Shown one piece after another: positions 1 to 12,060 of a stretch of 64,000 nucleotides of DNA. Position numbers and translations under genes: made by a program. Under the pieces are notes generated by a model. It saw nothing but the letters and a program-made list of their open reading frames with translations, was not told the origin of the DNA and made no database searches. Position 1 is the stretch's first letter. Each line of letters begins with the position of its first letter. The stretch is from Progne subis subis (lineage: Eukaryota; Chordata; Aves; Passeriformes; Hirundinidae): assembly GCA_022316685.1 (NCBI GenBank), contig JAKJHU010000083.1, positions 2,604,001-2,668,000 on the forward strand. Reading direction: 5' to 3'.

Positions 1-1209
1 CCCAGTGGCAAGAAGCCTCCTGTCTTGCACATGGCATGGGTGGTCGGGCATGGCAGCATCCTGGATATGGCTGGAGACCAGGAGCTGTCTGTAGTAGACA
101 GTTCCCAGAATGGGATGGCTCTGGGCTGGGTCTGCCATAGCTGGGGAACCCAACACACCAGGGCACCAAGGGGAGCACGGTGGGTGCTATGCATCTATGG
201 GGCTGGGAAAGCAGGTCAGCTTCTTGGCAGCGGAGGAGGAAGGGCAGGAGGCAGTGAACAGTGTCTCAAAGATCACTGGCTGGTTTTAATAAATAGGAGG
301 AAGTAGAGCATGCACCTGACTGATGGCTCCTGACCAGTTTGAGCACAGCAGGCTGGGGCTAAGACAGGGACTCAGGCTAGCACAGCCCCAGGCACCTGGG
401 AAGGGGATTGTGGGTCTGTTTGCATGAGAGGATCGTGCATCGAGCTGCAAGCGGATGGGCACCTTAAGACTGAGCAGGCCACCAGCTGAGTGGGCTTGAT
501 GGTGCAGCTGTCAGAGTGAGCCCTGAGTAAGGACAAGCTGTGGATTCGTACAGGGATTCCTCAGTCTCACCATCCTAGCCCTGTGAAGCGTGAGACTTCA
601 GCCCAGCCCAGCTCCTCTGCTCTCAGGCTCATCCTGTTCTGCACTGCAGGGGTAAAGGGAAGGCACTGTTGGAAGGATGGTGAGCTGTGACATTTGCCGG
701 GGTTTCACATTCCTGCTCCCTTCATGTGTAAAGGGACAAAGTGCAGATGGGGCTGTGGAATGGCTGGGGCTCTGTTCAGCAGCTGTGCTGGCTCACTGCC
801 TTGCCTTGCTGCAGTACACAGAGGGGAAGGTGGTTGGCACTGAGGTGGGTCCTGCATGGGCAGGTGGAGGGGGAACCCTGCCAAGGCAGCTCTGCTGGCA
901 GACCCCACCTGTGCATTCCAGTGGGGTGGATGGGGCTGCTGTGGAGCAGGAGTGGGCAGCACTGATTGCCGAAGCCTCAGTTCCCTCCCTGCCCACCTGC
1001 TGACTGCCTACTGCTCTCCATTTTGAGCCACTGCTGCTGTTTCAGGACTCCCAAAACTTGGCTTGTGGCTATCCTCCAGGCTATTCCTGCCCACCTGGCC
1101 AGGATGGTATGGTCCCATGGGCCAGTGGAGTTGGAGCTTCAGGGTAGGTGAGGTGCTGGCTGCCCATGGCCGTGGGTATGTGGCTGAGCTGTCCCTTGTG
1201 TCCTTGCAG
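1..1209. other. Upstream flank of SLC26A6, no gene recognised
   Basis: No exon could be supported here. The reading frames are short, overlap on both strands and look like chance frames in GC-rich DNA. An AATAAA hexamer lies near 288-293, which could be the end of an upstream gene, but nothing else supports that. The stretch should contain the SLC26A6 promoter and any non-coding first exon. I cannot place a transcription start. Confidence 0.4.
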
Positions 1210-1239
1210 TGAATTGGCATTCCAGAGAGCCAGGTGGTC

Positions 1240-4200
1240 ATGGCAGCAGAGATGGCACTGAGCCACCAAGCGCCCCGCGACGTGTTGAGTGAGGCTGAAC
1301 TGGAGGAGATGGCACAGAGGAAACCTCCCACCAAGCCCTCTCTGCGTGGCTGTCTCCGCAAGACCAGGTAAGACTATGTGGCCAGTGGGATGTGCCTGGA
1401 CCTTGCCAGGCATTCTGCACCCCAGGCCCACCACCACAGGAAGCTGCAGACCTGCGGGTTCATTGTCCTACATTCAAATACCCATGTCCCCACCCTGTTC
1501 TCCTGGAGCAACACCAGGCTCCAGTGGATGGAGCTGATGGTCCCACAGATCCCATTGCTTCCCATGGAGCCCCATCCACCCTCACTGATGTCCCCAAGCC
1601 CCCTGCACTTGTGGTCAATTTAAGCTCCTGTTCCCTCCTTGTCAGATGCTCAGGCTCTGCTGCCAAGGTCCTGCTGTTTCGCTTCCTGCCCTTCCTGCGC
1701 TGGCTGCCCCGCTACCCCATCAAGGACTGGCTTCTGGGGGACATTGTTTCTGGCTTCAGTGTGGGCATCATGCACCTGCCCCAGGGTGAGTGATGCCATG
1801 CCCAGGTTACCAGGGTCTCCCCACAGGTGGGGTGGCCAGGGGTTGGCCGTTGGTAACATTTCTCCCTGCTCCACCTTTTAGGGCTTGCTTATGCGCTGCT
1901 GGCTGGGCTGCCGCCAGTCACGGGTCTCTACTCCTCCTTTTACCCCGTCTTCCTCTACTTCTTCTTTGGAACGTCAAGGCACAACTCCGTGGGTGAGCTG
2001 AGGGACCATGTGCTTGCACAGCAATGGTGGGGAGGGAGCAAGGATGTCCATGGCACAGCATTACCACATCAGCAGCTGGGGGAATCTTTCTTGCCTTTAC
2101 TTTACTCCACCAAGAAGGGGATTGGCCAAGCCAGAGCCAAAGTATAATGTGTGTGCTTTGAGCCTGGCCTAAGGAGAGAGGAGCTGACCCCTTAAGAAGT
2201 CCTCTCAGAGAGGTCCTGGTGTCCACCTTGGGCTGCCTGCCCATACTCTACCTGTTCTCAGGACCTTTTGCCGTCATCTCTGTCATGATTGGGAGCTTGA
2301 CGGACTCCCTGGTGCCCAGCGAGAACTTCCTGGAGTCCGTCAATGGCAGCAATGCAACAGTCAATGAGGAACTGCGCGATGCTGCCAGGGTGGAGTTGGT
2401 GGCCACCATCACTGTCCTGACAGGCATCTTCCAGGTAAGGTGGTCCCAGCCTAGTCTAACAGAGAACAGACCATAACCTGTGGGTCATTTCTGCCATCTC
2501 TTCTTCCAGGTGGCCCTGGGCCTCCTGCAGTTTGGATTTGTGGTGACCTACCTCTCAGACCCGCTGGTGCGTGGCTACACTACTGCTGCCTCTGTGCATG
2601 TCCTCGTCTCCCAGCTCAAAAATGTTTTTGGAGTCTCCCAAGGCGAGCACTCAGGGCCGCTCTCACTGTTTGTGGTGAGTGGGGGCTTGCTGGCACCCAA
2701 GAACCCCTGGTGCTCACCTGTGGGGCACGGAGGGGCCTACAAAAAACCTGCTGGGGAGGCATCTGCTTTCCTGAGCATATTCCTTCCTCCTGTGTTCTCT
2801 AGACCATCATCGACCTCTGCAATAAGCTGCCAGACACCAATGTGGGCACCCTGGTTACTTCCATCATTGCCATGGTGGTCATCTTGATTGTGAAAGAGCT
2901 CAACCACAAGTTTGCCGCCAAACTGCCCATGCCCATCCCCATCGAGCTTATCACGGTACCGAGAGCTGCCCCAGCCTCCTGTGGGGATGCAGCCAGAAAT
3001 CCCTGTCCCCTTCAGGGTGGGGAGAGATGGGATGGGGTTCCTTGGCAAGTGCAGATCCAAGGCATGCACTGTTCCCTCCTCCTCTTCCTCCACCACAGTC
3101 CCTGTGCAGGAAGACCCTGCCTCACTCTAGTCATTCTCCCCCAGATCATCGTTTCCACCGGCATCTCCTATGGGGTCAACCTGAATGACAAGTTTGGCAT
3201 CTCTGTGGTGGGCAACATCCCCAGCGGGTGAGCAGGGCCTGATGGTGAAGGGGGCTGTGCCAGGACACTATGCTGCCCACAGCACCCCTGTTTGAGCCCC
3301 ATCTCTCTCTTGAATGTAGGCTGAAGCCACCTGTGGCCCCTAACATCAGCTACTTTGGGCAGGTGGCAGGCAATGCCTTTGCCATTGCTGTGGTAGGCTA
3401 TGCCATCTGCATCTCCTTGGGCAAAATCTTTGCCCTGAAACATGGCTACAAAGTGGACAGCAACCAGGTGATGCTCTGAGGCACAGGGCCCCCCACCCTG
3501 GGTGAAAGCTAATCTTGCCTGCTTGCAGTCAGATGAAAGCATGGTGCTCCCCTGCTCTCTTCCTGCAGGAGCTGATTGCACTGGGCCTCTGCAACTTCCT
3601 GGGAGGCTTCTTCCAGTGTTTCGCCATCAGCTGCTCCATGTCGAGGAGCCTGGTACAGGAGAGCACGGGGGGAAACAGCCAGGTGGGTCTGGGTAGTGCT
3701 GCCTCCCTCTCCGGGGCTGAGCCAGGGGCAGGAAGCACAGCAAGCAGTGAGGGCTCACCCCTCACCTCCCACTCTCCTTCTGCACAGGTAGCTGGGGTCA
3801 TCGCATCCATGGTCATCCTGGTAACCATTCTGAAGATTGGAGAGCTCTTCCGGGACCTGCCCAAGGTACATCTAGTCCCACAGCCTCTGTGTCACATCCT
3901 ACACCTGTGCCTGTCCCATGACATGGTGATATGGTAGGGGAACAGCAAAGAACTACCCCCACATGAGCCCTCAGCTTCCTCATAGCTCCAGAGATTTCTC
4001 TCCTAGGCCATCTTAGCTGCCATCATCATTGCCAACCTCAAGGGCATGTTCAAGCAGTTCAGTGACCTCAGCACTCTCTGGAAATCCAACCAGGTGGACC
4101 TGGTAAGGTGCTGGCCAGCCCTGGGACTGTGCTCTTGTTCCTGGAGAGGATTTCTCCACCCTCCCTGAGGCCTGAGGGTGCCAGTGGAGAGGTTGTGCTG

Positions 4201-6350
4201 AAGGTGACTGTGTCCCCTCTCCAGCTGGTCTGGGTTATGACATTCATAGCCACCCTCCTGCTGAACTTGGACATCGGTCTGGCTGCCTCAGTGGCCTTTG
4301 GCTTGCTCACGGTCATCTTCCGTACCCAGCTGTAAGTACCCCAGGGATGGGGCCAGTGCCACATCCCAAGGGCAGGAGGAGCATGTGGTAATCTCAGAAC
4401 CTTGCTCTATTCCTTTCAGCCCCCACTACTCCATCCTGGGGCGTATCTCTGACACCGATGTCTACAGGGATGTGGTGGAATACGAGACGGTAACAGTACC
4501 AGGGGTGGGGGAAGAGGTGCCTACAATGAGGGGGCAGTTCAAAGGATCCTCAGTAGTGGCTCACTGGAAAAAGGGACTGAGGGCATTTTGATGGGGGCGG
4601 GGAGAGAAGGGAGGCAGGTGCCTCCATCCCTGGGGTAGCACCCTCCCCATCTGTCCCCAGGCACAGGAGGTCCCTGGCGTGAAGATCTTCCGCTCTTCCT
4701 CCACCGTCTATTTTGCCAATGTGGAGCTGTATGCTGAGGCCCTGAAGCAAAAGGTAGAAGAGCCGCCAGCTTCAGAGTGCTTCCTGTGTCTCCTGCCTGC
4801 CAGCAGCAGGATGGTGTTGGGGCAGCTGGGGACACAAGGTCACATTACTTTGCAGAGCGGCATTGATGTGGACCGCCTGATTGAGAAGAAGAAGAAGGCC
4901 CTCAAGAAGCTGAAGAAAGAGCAGAAGAAACTAGAGAAGGAAAAGGCAAAGAGGAAAAAGGTGCTTCCTTGATGCAGGGGACCACTCCTCCAGTGACATC
5001 CTGCACCTCCTCCCGCCCTGGCTCTGAAGCTTCTGTCAGTGCACTGGTGGGGCTTGCTGGTTCATGCGGTTCCCGGTTCAGTTTAGGGTCAATGAGTGAG
5101 AAAGGCACTGGGATTGAATTGTCACAGTGTTACACCCAAGGTCGGTGGAAAAGCCAGGCTGTTAATGATTACGTGTGGGAGCTGCCAAATCATTAACCTT
5201 TTGGCGAGTTAATCGGAATTAAGAGCAAGAGCAAAGGCTGGCCTGGTGCCAGCTAATGAGCCTGGCTCTGCTGAGTGGTGCTGGGGAGAGGGGTGGATTT
5301 TGACACATCTGAAAAAAGCCCCAAAGTGGGTGAAGATGTGAGAGGGGCACCCACTCCCAGGGCCACCCACTGTCTGTGCCCTCATACAGCCAAAGAGCCT
5401 CACCAAGGTGAGCCCGGAGGAACACTGCCATAACCAGGGCACTGCCAGCCCCAGAGCAATGACACCAGTTCTCCTTCCCTTCCCCAGAATGCAGAGGATG
5501 GTCCAGGCCTGGCAGTGATTGAGTTGAGTGCGGGAGAGAGCAGTGTGCCCTCAGAGCCCACCCTGCATAGCCTAGGGCTGCCCCAGCCCAGCTTCTACGC
5601 CATCATCTTGGACTTCAGCCCCGTGAGCTTTGTGGACACTGTCTCCATCAAGATCCTGAAGAATGTAAGTGGCTGGGGAGCAGACAGAACAGCAGGCTCA
5701 CAGAAGATGTCTCTGGGGCCCTGTGGGGTGCCCGATGGCTGCTGCCCATTCCTCTTGCTGGGTAAAATGTTTGGGTTTTTTTCCCATTTGCAGATCTTCA
5801 GGGATTTCCGTGAGATAGAAGTGGATGTCTTCATTGCCAGCTGCCCAGGTGAGGAGGATCTGCAGAGTCATGAGCCCTGGTCAGGCAAGGCCAGCTCGTT
5901 GGCACACAGCTGATAGCCTGGAGGGTCCCTCCACAGCGCTCCCATCCCCAGGGTTTGCCCTGGGGACAGGTGCTGCGAGTTGTCCCATGGATCCAATCTG
6001 AGCCTTGAAGCTGGTTCCTGGTAGTGACCCTGGTGACCCTCACAACAGGGAGGAGGCTGCTCCTGGTGGGTGGCAGGGGGCTCAGCTAGGTGCAATTACT
6101 TTAGATACTTATCCCTCCGCGCAGTATCTGTCCTGGCCCAGCTGGAGCGGGGTAACTTCTTCAGTTCAGCCATCACCAAGCACTCCTTCTTCCCCTCGGT
6201 GCATGATGCTGTGGTGCACATCAGCAGGGAGCGGCACCAGGCCTCGGTGAGCACCTAGCCTTGTTATCCCCAGCATGGCAATGGAGAGGGCAGCCACACC
6301 GACCCCTCCCTATCTGCCCCCCTTAGGTGGACCACAGCACCAGAATGTAG
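1240..6350 (+). CDS. SLC26A6: SLC26A6-type anion exchanger, complete, 19 coding exons
   Basis: Membrane anion exchanger of the SLC26 (SulP) family; the mammalian orthologue exchanges chloride, bicarbonate, oxalate and sulfate at apical membranes. Coding exons: 1240-1367, 1646-1785, 1882-1992, 2262-2434, 2510-2674, 2803-2955, 3145-3227, 3320-3467, 3569-3682, 3788-3865, 4007-4102, 4225-4331, 4420-4489, 4661-4753, 4856-4960, 5488-5664, 5794-5848, 6125-6246, 6327-6350. All introns are GT-AG, all phases agree, and the sum is 2142 nt (713 aa; human about 759). The start at 1240 is chosen because an in-frame TGA lies at 1210-1212; a second ATG is at 1252. Residues about 90-126 carry the SulP signature ([16 protein letters not shown]). 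Two sequons, N154 and N157, fall in the extracellular loop that is glycosylated in the family. The STAS domain is at about 505-700, with a Lys-rich segment at 554-588. The protein ends STRM, a class I PDZ-ligand-like tail. Assignment to A6 rather than another SLC26 member rests on similarity recalled from memory and on synteny with UQCRC1 and COL7A1. Confidence 0.93.
5390..5407 (+). CDS. SLC26A6: Candidate 18-nt microexon of SLC26A6
   Basis: In the 527-bp intron between coding exons 15 and 16, the sequence reads ...catacag, then 18 bases, then gtgagc, which is a good acceptor and donor. The 18 bases keep frame (phase 0 on both sides) and would add PKSLTK inside the variable STAS insertion. 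Mammalian SLC26A6 is longer at this point, so extra coding sequence is plausible. Nothing but the splice sites and frame supports it. Confidence 0.3.
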
Positions 6351-6680
6351 CCGCTCAAGAGGAAGACGTCTCCTCCAGGAGCCGGGCAGGCAAGGAAGGC
6401 TATGCCACCCTGATGGCACCAACTCGCCTGCCCTGGGGCCCAGATGCCCTGAACCCCACCAGCCCCTCTGGACTCTTAGTGCTGGTGCCCTGCCCTGTCC
6501 ATGAGCCCTGCTGTGATGAGGCTGCTGCTGGACAGAGCTCCTGCTGGCTGTCATGCCGAATGGCCACCTGGTGCCCCAACATTGCCCCAGCACGGGCCTG
6601 CCCCAGCAGGCCAGGATGTGGCTTGGGGGGCAGTGGAGGGGCCAAAGGCTTCCTGCTCCCAGCAATGGGCTAGAGTTGTG

Positions 6681-6686
6681 AATAAA
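6681..6686 (+). promoter_or_regulatory. SLC26A6 polyadenylation signal
   Basis: Canonical AATAAA 330 bp after the stop codon, the first such hexamer on this strand downstream of the gene. A cleavage site about 15-25 bp further on would give a 3' UTR of about 350 nt. Confidence 0.7.
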
Positions 6687-6706
6687 GCTACGTGGTGTTT
6701 CTCAGG

Positions 6707-8470
6707 GTTGGTTTCAATGCACTTTCCTCAATAATGGCACTTTTGGGCCAGAGCACCCGGCTGCACCCCGACACTGCTGGGAACAGCCTCCCTGTGGGTG
6801 GACTCCCCAGCACCCTCTCTGGCGCTTTCCTGCTACTTCTTCCCCATTACCTGCTCTGGGTTCATGGGGCTGCAGCCGAGGGAGCAATATGGACGGGGAC
6901 CTCCATACTCAGAAGAGTTACAGCATCTGCCCTGCCCGACTGGGGAGCCACCAGCGTCTGCTGGCTGCAATCATAACTACACCAAAGAAGAAGTGCTTGC
7001 CATCAAGAGAAGGCTGTTATCAGGTTTCAGGGGGTGGGGGAAGGTTGGTTCCACAATTTCAATATCTAGCTTTATTCTTTGTTTGTTTGTTTTTCTGTTT
7101 CTGTGCCTTACAAGTGCCTTGTTTGTTTGCTTGTTTGTTGTTTTTTGTTTTGTTTTGATAATAAATGGGGGGGGGGGGGGGGGGGGCTATTCCACTTTCA
7201 CCCCCTGGTATCCATTTCTCTCATTGGCAGAAGAAAAGGGAGTTATTGAGGCCCATTCTCTTTAGAGGAAACACTCATTCCAGGGCTTTTTCTCCTGAAA
7301 TTTGCCTCAAAACCAAGCCAACTACATTCCTTGTCTACAGCTAACAGAGGCTTAGAAGTCTGCCTGTGTCAGCTTTTTTAACTTGTGCAAATAGTAAGAC
7401 TGATAGTTCTACTTTACTAGTGTTGGGGTTTTTTGAAAAGAAAGCAGTACTCAGTACTGAAACAGGCATTAAATTGCTTTTTGCAGATCTAACTGGAAAC
7501 TTGATGGTTGTGACAGATCTCCTCTACAGTCCCTGGGAATACCAGGCAACTATGGTGAAGATGAGGACATAGATATATGTCTTTCAGATGCTGATAAACA
7601 GGCAGAGTCCAGCTGCTAGAGTAATGAGAAAAGCTTTAGTACCAATGCTATTTATATTAAATAAATAGCATAGTTTTTCCCTGTAAAACTAAAAAGGTTA
7701 GATTTTTAAATTTATTACTTCCTTTACAACATATTTTTATATATATTTGTATGTGTGTATATATATATATATATATGTTTGTAATGTTTATATATTAATG
7801 CATGTTAATATTTTGGGTGCTTTGTATTATTTTCTTGCTTTCCAAATGTGTATTCAATATTTATTTCACATGCTAATTTTTGTGATTCATTTACTCTTAC
7901 ATGAGTTAGGTAGGTTTGTTTGTTTTCCCATAGTCTTTATCTCTGGTTATTAGGAGCACACTGCTATTGCATATAATTATGCAATTAGTCATGTAAAATG
8001 TCTAATCATTTATACTGAGCATGGTACTTATGTAGTACATGATTTGTTAAAAGCACTAGTAACTAGTTAAATGGTGAAAGCTTAGTTAATGGTTCAGTAC
8101 TGTTCTAATGATAATAATAACAATTATTATTATTACTATTATTATTACACCTATATAGAAATGGTGAGTTTCAGAATCGAACAAAATAAGTCAACCTTGT
8201 CTTGAAGACCAGGGAATTTTTGCATGCTTTAATTCTGGATTGTCTTAACCAGCAATGAACTTAATACTCCTAAGACACATTTAAAGTTAAATCAAAAATT
8301 ATACAAAAATTTAACAAAAAGGAAGAAGTACCTGTGTAGGAAAAAGGCAATGAAAGATCTCTTTAAAAATGCCTCTTCAAAAAAACCCAGCACTAGTAAA
8401 GTAGAACCATCAGTCTTATAATATGCACCACAAATCCCAAAATGTGAAAGAATCCAAAAAACACCCCAGG
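6707..8470. other. Intergenic DNA with simple repeats
   Basis: No gene recognised. It holds T/G-rich simple sequence (about 7078-7157), a run of 20 G (7167-7186), a TA-rich repeat (about 7738-7790) and an ATT/AAT-type trinucleotide tract (about 8109-8147) that could fold back on itself. The rest is AT-rich and unremarkable. Confidence 0.6.
7167..7186 (+). repeat. Poly-G homopolymer, 20 nt
   Basis: An uninterrupted run of 20 G following a T/G-rich stretch. Such runs are prone to sequencing error and can form G-quadruplexes. Confidence 0.95.
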
Positions 8471-8476
8471 ATGAAA

Positions 8477-8980
8477 TGCTGCTGTGAATTAATTGATTTC
8501 ATATTATATTTCATTTTTATATTGGGTTTTATAATGCTTTGTTCTATACCCCCTGTTCCCCTGAAAAGCGTACTATCCCGAAGTTTGCCCGTGCCAATCT
8601 CCCACATCGTTCCCTTCCTGGAATGTAATCCAACCCTGTTCCACTCCCACCTTATCTGATTGGGTAGTGGCTTGTCCCCGCCTTTAGTCCCTTCCCTGGA
8701 TATAAACAGAAGCAATAGCGGATTTTACTTCTTGGTTCAGAGTGGAAGGGAGCCCCGGAGCCAGGCTGGGGCAGGACCACAGAAGAAAGACTGAATAAAG
8801 CCCCAGTTTCACCCTCTGATCAAGTGCAGACCTTCCTTTGCCATCGATGGGGTCTCGCTCTCCCTGCTAAGGGAAAGGTTCTTGGCTGCTCCTGGGTTTT
8901 GGGACCCTGAGGGAACTCCTGACTGCGGTCTGTCTCTTGAGCTAGCCAGGGCAAGAGCTCCGTGAGAGAGAGCAGCCACA
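8477..8980 (+). mobile_element. Solo LTR of an endogenous retrovirus (bounds uncertain)
   Basis: The segment has LTR organisation: a TATAAA box near 8700, an AATAAA at 8794-8799 and a GC-richer U5-like end. The proposed ends are TG at 8477 and CA at 8980, flanked by ATGAAA (8471-8476) and ATGAAG (8981-8986), a target-site duplication with one mismatch. The body resembles songbird LTRs as I remember them. The bounds are inference; a start nearer 8540 is also possible. Confidence 0.5.
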
Positions 8981-9016
8981 ATGAAGAGACAGTAGCTGGT
9001 AAGAGGAGGAAAGGGG

Positions 9017-9085
<69 letters not shown>
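9017..9085 (+). repeat. Poly-A homopolymer, 69 nt
   Basis: An uninterrupted run of 69 A, 37 bp after the proposed end of the preceding LTR. There is no polyadenylation signal just upstream, so it looks like an expanded A tract rather than an mRNA-derived tail. Confidence 0.95.
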
Positions 9086-9087
<2 letters not shown>

Positions 9088-10577
9088 AGTGAATAGTATA
9101 TGTGGAACACTGGTATGTGATCAATGAGAAGACCAGCAAGAAAAGTCTTAAAAATGGTTCATTAATCCCTCACAGCTGTGATACAGTAGATAAGTGTTTT
9201 ATTAAGATCAAGATTACATATGCCACAGCATACCGGCAACCAGAGAATAATTTCATTGTCTCGTGACCAAATAAGGTGACAGAAAGTACGTGCCCTGTGA
9301 ACTAATCACTATCATACTTGCTAACCTCCTGTTGATCATTGTAAGGTTTATATTTTATTTATATAGAGCCCTAAACAACACCACCACAAAACCCCAAACA
9401 AAAATAAACACCCGCCCCCCCCCAAGAAAACAACAACTAGAGAGGAAGCAAATATTACAATTTATTATATTAAAATATTCGTGAACAATTATGAATGTGA
9501 CTGGGACATTAATGCACTAAATGTTTCATACAGATATCAATGTACATGGGCTATTTTAACAGCGAACTCATGGTTTAGAGAGGTTTGTCTTATATTTACA
9601 CAGGAAGAGTTTCCACCATCTCCTGTTCCTAATGCTGACAAGAAAGAGGTTTCTTCCCATGAGTGTTAGGTGGTGGTGGATACGTCAAGCATGCAAATAG
9701 AAGGTGAGTAAACTTACTTGTCATGCCTTTTAATATCATTGGGGAAAAAATAATAACAGTAATTGTGTATTGTAGTGTTATATTCCTTTTTTAAAAGGGC
9801 AGTTAAAGAAATGTTACTAAATATTTTGCAATTTCAAATAGTTACAGAAAATTTAAAACCTGCATAAAGAGGAACGATTTGTCTGCATTCACTGTGGAAT
9901 GAACTGTCAGCCACTGTAAAATGGGGGCGGGGGGGGGGAAGGAAGGTTTTGTGAACACTGTCTTTTAAAGTATAGTCATTCCTTACTATGTTTTTGTTGT
10001 TATATATGCCTGAAGCAGTCACATTTATACTCTGGAACCTATTGGAATGTTATGGTGTTCAGAAAACAAAAAACAAAAAACCAAAACAAAACAAAAACAA
10101 CAAAAATAAACAAAAAAAAGTAGAAAAAATAGAAACTAACAGTGGTGGTTTTTTTAAAAAAAAGCTAGAGATAGAGGAAAGAATTTTTAATCAGTTATTT
10201 TACTTGTATGAAAAAATGTCACGACTGAAAAACAGTATGTCATAAGTTGGCCCAGTTTAGTTTTTAGTTAGGGAGGAATGCAGAGTATTGCCCTGTCAGG
10301 ACCTTAGAATTGTTTTAGAAGGACAAGGACCTATCAGAAGCCAGTTTGGGATATTGGCATCTGCTTTGACCACTAAGAATGTTGAATGTGACGTTGAGAA
10401 GTACCGATATAAACCCTGATTTTGTTCAGGTCAGCTCTTTTTTCCTCTGGGCCAGCTGCACAGCCTTGGAGTCCTGGAGCAGGGAGGGGTCTCTGCTGGG
10501 CCCCTGATAACAGCTATGGGCCCCGTTGGGCCGAGGCCACCCCAACTATCACCGAGGGGTGGGCAAAGCCCCCTCTT
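9086..10577. other. AT-rich intergenic DNA, no gene
   Basis: No coding exon was found. The stretch is AT-rich with A-rich patches (about 10063-10130). From about 10250 it becomes more like LTR sequence, with a TATAAA-type element near 10410 followed by GC-rich sequence, but no ends or target-site duplication could be identified. Confidence 0.5.

Positions 10578-10606
<29 letters not shown>
10578..10606 (+). repeat. Poly-C homopolymer, 29 nt
   Basis: An uninterrupted run of 29 C (29 G on the minus strand), in GC-rich sequence that may belong to a retroelement. Confidence 0.95.
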
Positions 10607-10609
<3 letters not shown>

Positions 10610-12060
10610 CCCGATCCCCTCCTCTGGTGATTCCTAGATGGAGAAAAAAATATGAAGGGGAAAACTCAGCCTATCTGAAACTGCTGCTGGCAGAAATCAC
10701 ATAGCCATTGCAGGCCTGGGCAGATTTAACTCTTTCCTGGCAACATGAAGCTTCCAAGGTCTAACCTTTCTCTAAGAAAGAGAAGAAAGAGACACAGTAG
10801 ATGTAGAAAAGGCACCACATGAAGTCAGTGGAACAAGAGTGAAAGAACTGATAAAGATTATTAGAAGGAGGTGTTATAAAGGAACAGGGCAGGAGATCAT
10901 TTTTACTCCTTTCAATGCCCTTATTATTCAGCTCTTTTGAAAGGGATGGCTCGGGGGAACATCTACACTACCACTGCTCCCAATGGGCACCGCTGAGGAG
11001 GAGGTCTGCGATGAGTCTGCTGCTCACGCTGCAGGGTCGGGAGCATTGCCTCACAGCAATCCCTTAGATCTCACTCTGAAAGTGTTGTGGGCCAGGGGGT
11101 GTCTCCCAGTAGGTGCTCCTTTGGTCAGGGTGAGAACTTGGAAATTCGTCAGAAGGGGGTTACGGATGCCTGACGGTCTTCCTCACTCACTAATGCCTCT
11201 CATTTTGTTGGAAGTTGTGTCGGCTCGTTGTGATTAGGGGTTGTTGGTATTTACTTCACTTCCAGTTGAGAGGTGCACCTTGGGAGTCCCCCTTATTTCC
11301 ATACTGGATGGTACTAGATGGGGAGTAGTCAGGATCTGGGTGGTGCCTTCAGGTTGATGAGCAGATGAGGAGGAGCTGATGGGAAGTAGGCGGTGTCAAT
11401 GCTTTGATGGATGTGGTGGCAGATGAAGCACATGTGGTGTTGATAGCTCAGCGGGCCAACCGGGGAGCAGCGGATGCTTAACTTGGAACAAGGTAAGGAG
11501 GAGCTGGGAAAGAACTATAGGGTTTTGGGGCCTAACGTGGAATAAGGTAAGGGGAATGCACAATACTAGGTACAGAACTGGGGTCTGGGGTACACAGAAC
11601 AGATAACAAAGATAGATAACATTGGTACAAAAAAACTGGTAACAAATAACATTTATACAGACAACTGTTTAACTTATTATGAACTTCTATTACTCTGCAC
11701 CCTTTTGATTTTTTCCTCACAGGAGGGATTGAAGAGGTAGACATTTTTTAACCAGACTTCTCTGGGGTAAACTATGGAGAAATGGGCTTTTGTATATTAT
11801 ATTTATTTTGTATATTATATATGTTAAGATGTAACATCTTAATATTGTTTTGAGGGAATGCTAGTTTTAGTCAAAGTTGAAGATTAATGTGATTGAGATT
11901 TAAGTGGGAATCTTAAAGCCCGTCACTCCTGGGGTAAAAGGAAGTCTCAGCCTTTGAGATGAAGATGATTTTAAAGACAAAGTGATTTGAAGCCCTTGGC
12001 TCCTAGGGTAAAAGGAGGTGTTTATTTTATTTTGAGGTAGAGGCAATTTTAGAGATAGAA
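10607..12060. other. Intergenic sequence, probably decayed retroelement
   Basis: No open frame of note. Two imperfect tandem duplications are visible: copies near 11475 and 11530 sharing a taacNtggaaNaaggtaagg-like core, and copies near 11916 and 11989 sharing a gggtaaaagga core. Such internal duplications are common in LTR-element leaders and U3 regions, which is why I suspect retroelement origin. The family is unknown. Confidence 0.35.

Noticed and set aside
288..293. AATAAA as the 3' end of an upstream gene
   Set aside because: A single hexamer without any coding exon before it in the window; chance cannot be excluded.
9017..9085. A-run read as the tail of a processed retrocopy
   Set aside because: No polyadenylation signal directly upstream, no intron-less gene body before it, and an LTR ends just before it.
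11443..11475. tRNA-like A-box (TAGCTCAGCGG)
   Set aside because: No B-box (GGTTCRANNCC) at the required distance and no cloverleaf pairing.
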